Shown here: piece by piece, positions 62,000 to 64,000 of the stretch
Layout: the number at the start of each line of letters is the position of its first letter
How positions within the stretch are numbered: the stretch's first letter is position 1
NCBI GenBank assembly: GCA_036490175.1
Contig: DASXEJ010000153.1
Span: 1-64,000 of the forward strand
Direction: 5' to 3'
Length of the DNA stretch: 64,000 nt
Origin: Pirellulales bacterium
Lineage (GTDB): Bacteria; Planctomycetota; Planctomycetia; Pirellulales; JACPPG01
Program-made: the position numbers and the translations under genes
The notes under the pieces: model-generated
Database searches by the model: none
What the model saw: the letters and a program-made list of their open reading frames with translations, nothing else
Told to the model about the DNA's origin: nothing

Positions 62000-62057
62000 A
62001 CCGCGCAAGATCGCGACGCTTGCGAATTGGTAAGCTAGAGGAGGCGGTGCGAAGGTT

Positions 62058-63416
62058 TCATTTCGGCTTGGCTGCTTCTGCCGGTGCGGCGAAACGCTCC
62101 AGCAGCTTGGCCAGCCGATGAACGGTCCAGGTGATTAGCTCGAAGTCGGCCAGTAGCTTAAGCGTGGCCGTCCGCTGGGCCACTCCCTTTTCGCCAATCT
62201 CGTCGCTCGCGGCGCCGCGCACGCACGATTCCCGCGTCTGTTCCACCAACTCGCTATGGCTGCGCGATTGCTCGCGCAGCTTCGCGATGGCCTCCGGTTG
62301 GTGGGTGTCGACGGCCGTGGCGGCGGCGCCGAACAGCGATTCGGTCGAGGCGAGCACCTTGTCGCGAACGTCGGCTGTGCCTGGAAAGTGGCGCAAAGCG
62401 CGGTGCGACTGTCGCAGTTGCACATAGCCCTCGGCAATGTAATCGACGATCGCCGTAAGCTCGCGGGCGATGTTCAATCGCTCAGCGACGGGTTTGGGAA
62501 GCGCTGCGGTAGCCAGTTGTCCGGCGGATTCTTCGATCCGTGTCGTCAGCACGGCATAATCGGCGGCGCGGCGATCTTCCACTTCGCCAGAATCTGTTCC
62601 CGCGCGGTGTGTGCGCACCGAGGCTTGCAAACTGGCCAATAGCCGTGCTAGCTCGCGCGGGATCAGGTCCACGGCGGTCGCTGGGTCTTCCAAGCTGCGG
62701 GCGGTGAGATACTTTGGCTGCGCTGCGTCGGCTTCGTCACTCGCAGGCCAGATCCTGGCTAACAAAGCCAGGCAGCGCGTGCGAATCGCAAAGACAATGA
62801 ATGCCGGCAGCAAATTCGACAGAAAGAACGCCATCGCCAAACGTAGCGCAACGTCAGAGCTGACAGCTTTGACGGCCGCCATTACCAAGGGAACTCCCGT
62901 CAAGCGCTCGATATAGAAAAGCGTTACCATCACAACGCCGCTGACCACGCAGAACAAATCTTCAAAGCGGACCAGCTGCATCGTTGTGCCGCGCATGCTG
63001 AGCGACAATAAAAACCGCAGCACGATGGCCCCCAGGTTCGTGCCGTAAATCATCATCACGGCTGTCTCGAATCCAAGGACGCCCCCCGAGGTCAGCGTGA
63101 TCACCAGCAACGCGGCGCCCGTGTTCGATTGCAGGACGGCCGCCAGTACGAATCCAGCAAATAATGCAGCGGGCACGGACGATAACATCGCCGCGATATC
63201 GTGTTGCAGCCACTCGGCGTGCTTGAGCGGGCCGGCCGCGGCACCCATCGACTGCAGCCCGTAAAGCAACAGGGCAATCCCAACCAAAACGTTGGCTACC
63301 TGTCGTGCCGCGCGCTGGCGGATCAGCGAAGCGGCAACACCCGATAGACCAACCCCCCAAGCCACTACGGGGTGAATGTCGAGCGTGGCGACAAAGGCCA
63401 GGGCCGTGAGCCCCAC
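62058..63416 (-). CDS. Na/Pi cotransporter-PhoU protein, 3' part after an in-frame stop
   Basis: This frame continues the reading frame of 63423-63686 with only the amber codon and two codons between. From a GTG (63416) it encodes 452 residues. About seven membrane helices include LQSNTGAALLVITLTSGGVL (second QS repeat) and VMMIYGTNLGAIVLRFLLSL. A C-terminal PhoU-like helical domain follows (RELARLLASLQASVRTHRAG, ARELTAIVDYIAEGYVQLRQ). Together with the 5' part it is a complete sodium-dependent phosphate cotransporter of NptA/PNaS type. The GTG may restart translation, but without the first half the transporter would lack its first QS repeat. So this is either a pseudogene or a read-through gene. 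Confidence 0.75.
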   Translation of the reverse strand: MGLTALAFVATLDIHPVVAWGVGLSGVAASLIRQRAARQVANVLVGIALLLYGLQSMGAAAGPLKHAEWLQHDIAAMLSSVPAALFAGFVLAAVLQSNTGAALLVITLTSGGVLGFETAVMMIYGTNLGAIVLRFLLSLSMRGTTMQLVRFEDLFCVVSGVVMVTLFYIERLTGVPLVMAAVKAVSSDVALRLAMAFFLSNLLPAFIVFAIRTRCLALLARIWPASDEADAAQPKYLTARSLEDPATAVDLIPRELARLLASLQASVRTHRAGTDSGEVEDRRAADYAVLTTRIEESAGQLATAALPKPVAERLNIARELTAIVDYIAEGYVQLRQSHRALRHFPGTADVRDKVLASTESLFGAAATAVDTHQPEAIAKLREQSRSHSELVEQTRESCVRGAASDEIGEKGVAQRTATLKLLADFELITWTVHRLAKLLERFAAPAEAAKPK

Positions 63417-63422
63417 GTTTGT

Positions 63423-63686
63423 CTAGATAATGACGGGCAGGGTGGCTGGCGGCGTGATCAAGCCGCTATCGACCATGTTCACTAGAATAAAAGTTACGCC
63501 CGTGGCGCTTTGCATCGTGGCCCCGGATGCGAGGCCTAAAGCGGCGCCGGCCCATGCCGACGAGGTGAATCGTGCCACCAGCGAACGAAATCCAGATCCG
63601 CCCAACTGACGAAGATGTTCCCCCACCGACTGCATGCCGATGAAGAAGATTCCCAACCCCAGCGCGAATTCGGCGAGTTCGTTCAT
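63423..63686 (-). pseudogene. Na/Pi cotransporter, 5' part ending at an amber codon
   Basis: From ATG 63686 it encodes 87 residues: LAEFALGLGIFFIGMQSVGE, then AAAL-type helix and GATMQSATGVTFILVNMVDS, the first QS repeat of Na/Pi cotransporters. The frame then ends ATLPVII-TAG (63423-63425), and the next codons read TNVGLTALAF in the same frame. In family members this position is part of the conserved G/W-x-N-x-G-T segment. A single base change from TGG, or two from GGG, would restore it. Confidence 0.72.
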
Positions 63687-63832
63687 TCGTAGCTGTCTGG
63701 GAAATCGATAGGAAAGCCAGGGCGCGCGCCCAACGCAACGAAGATTGCTCATACGCGGCGCAGCATTTCAACATACTACGTTGCCGCGCGGTGAAGCGAT
63801 ATCCAGCGTCCGATGTCTTTGCGCAACACAGC

Positions 63833-64000
63833 TTACGAGCGGGGATTCGCTTCGCGGGTTGCTGTCGGTTCCACCGTAATTCCGTGCGTAAAGAACCGTC
63901 CCATCGGGCCTGCCAGGATGGCCGGCATCAGCACCAGGTCTGCGAACAGGCCCCAAGCCAATAGCAGCAGCATTAGCAGGCCGAACATCCGCGTGGGGAC
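63833..64000 (-). CDS. MMPL/RND-type transporter, C-terminal end only
   Basis: The last 55 residues of a gene that enters from beyond the right edge: a membrane helix FGLLMLLLLAWGLFADLVLM followed by PAILAGPMGRFF, then a short tail ending at TAA 63833. This is the usual last helix and L-x-L-x-P-A-x-L ending of MMPL/RND-superfamily exporters. Substrate cannot be judged. It is read in the same direction as the broken Na/Pi gene. Confidence 0.65.
   Translation of the reverse strand, partial: VPTRMFGLLMLLLLAWGLFADLVLMPAILAGPMGRFFTHGITVEPTATREANPRS

Overview
The window looks like a chromosomal segment of a planctomycete, most likely of the Pirellulales type. This is inferred from gene content and no taxonomic search was run. 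The indicators are a formylglycine-type sulfatase, a DUF1559 prepilin-like protein, a large secreted PVC-type dehydrogenase with a C-terminal cytochrome c, two PEP-CTERM proteins (one with a dockerin), Tat-exported Gfo/Idh/MocA oxidoreductases, FG-GAP/VCBS repeat proteins, and many small hypothetical proteins of planctomycete style.

Bases 1 to about 13,005 form an accessory, mobile-looking region. It holds the 5' end of a DUF1257 gene, an overlapping pair (a tiny membrane protein and an envelope-spanning lipoprotein), an XRE regulator with an operator-like palindrome, a cysteine-rich DUF5685 protein, the remnant of an HTH gene, a large serine recombinase with N-terminal hydrophobic segments, a 489-residue protein of unknown function, a DUF3102-like protein, a small excisionase-like HTH protein and two tandem related tyrosine recombinases. 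Two repeat families tie this region together. A 21-bp motif (core CCGGATTTCCCA) occurs four times, each time in the same orientation about 20-70 bp before a gene start. A 29-bp element occurs three times in one orientation. I read the first as a shared promoter or operator or cassette junction; its function is unknown and it is the best candidate here for an undescribed system.

From 13,113 onward the genes look like ordinary chromosome. 13-27 kb: sulfatase, diguanylate cyclase, a secreted two-DTG aspartic-protease-like protein with dockerin and PEP-CTERM, an Old Yellow Enzyme-type oxidoreductase, a GH88 unsaturated glucuronyl hydrolase, a glycine-rich TPR protein, a cupin, a VCBS-repeat protein and a DUF2130 protein. 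27-33 kb: an ABC-2-type membrane protein, then a ferrous iron operon feoA-feoA-feoB plus a FeoB-associated cysteine-rich protein, preceded by a sigma-70-like promoter and a Fur box. 33-40 kb: DUF1573 protein, thioredoxin-NHL protein, DUF1559 protein and a NagA-like deacetylase with an altered metal-ligand position.

40-50 kb is a minus-strand run of mainly exported proteins: SBP56-type selenium-binding protein, polysaccharide deacetylase, isochorismatase-like hydrolase, PVC dehydrogenase-cytochrome c, PEP-CTERM protein and Gfo/Idh/MocA oxidoreductase. 49.7-62 kb carries housekeeping and small genes: hemQ, proC, a GNAT acetyltransferase, surE, csrA, a Nudix hydrolase, a TPR protein, an SGNH esterase, an alpha/beta hydrolase, an EEP-family nuclease and a thioredoxin-like protein. 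The right end has a Na/Pi cotransporter-PhoU gene split by an in-frame amber codon, and the C-terminal end of an MMPL/RND-type transporter. I saw no rRNA, tRNA or CRISPR array.
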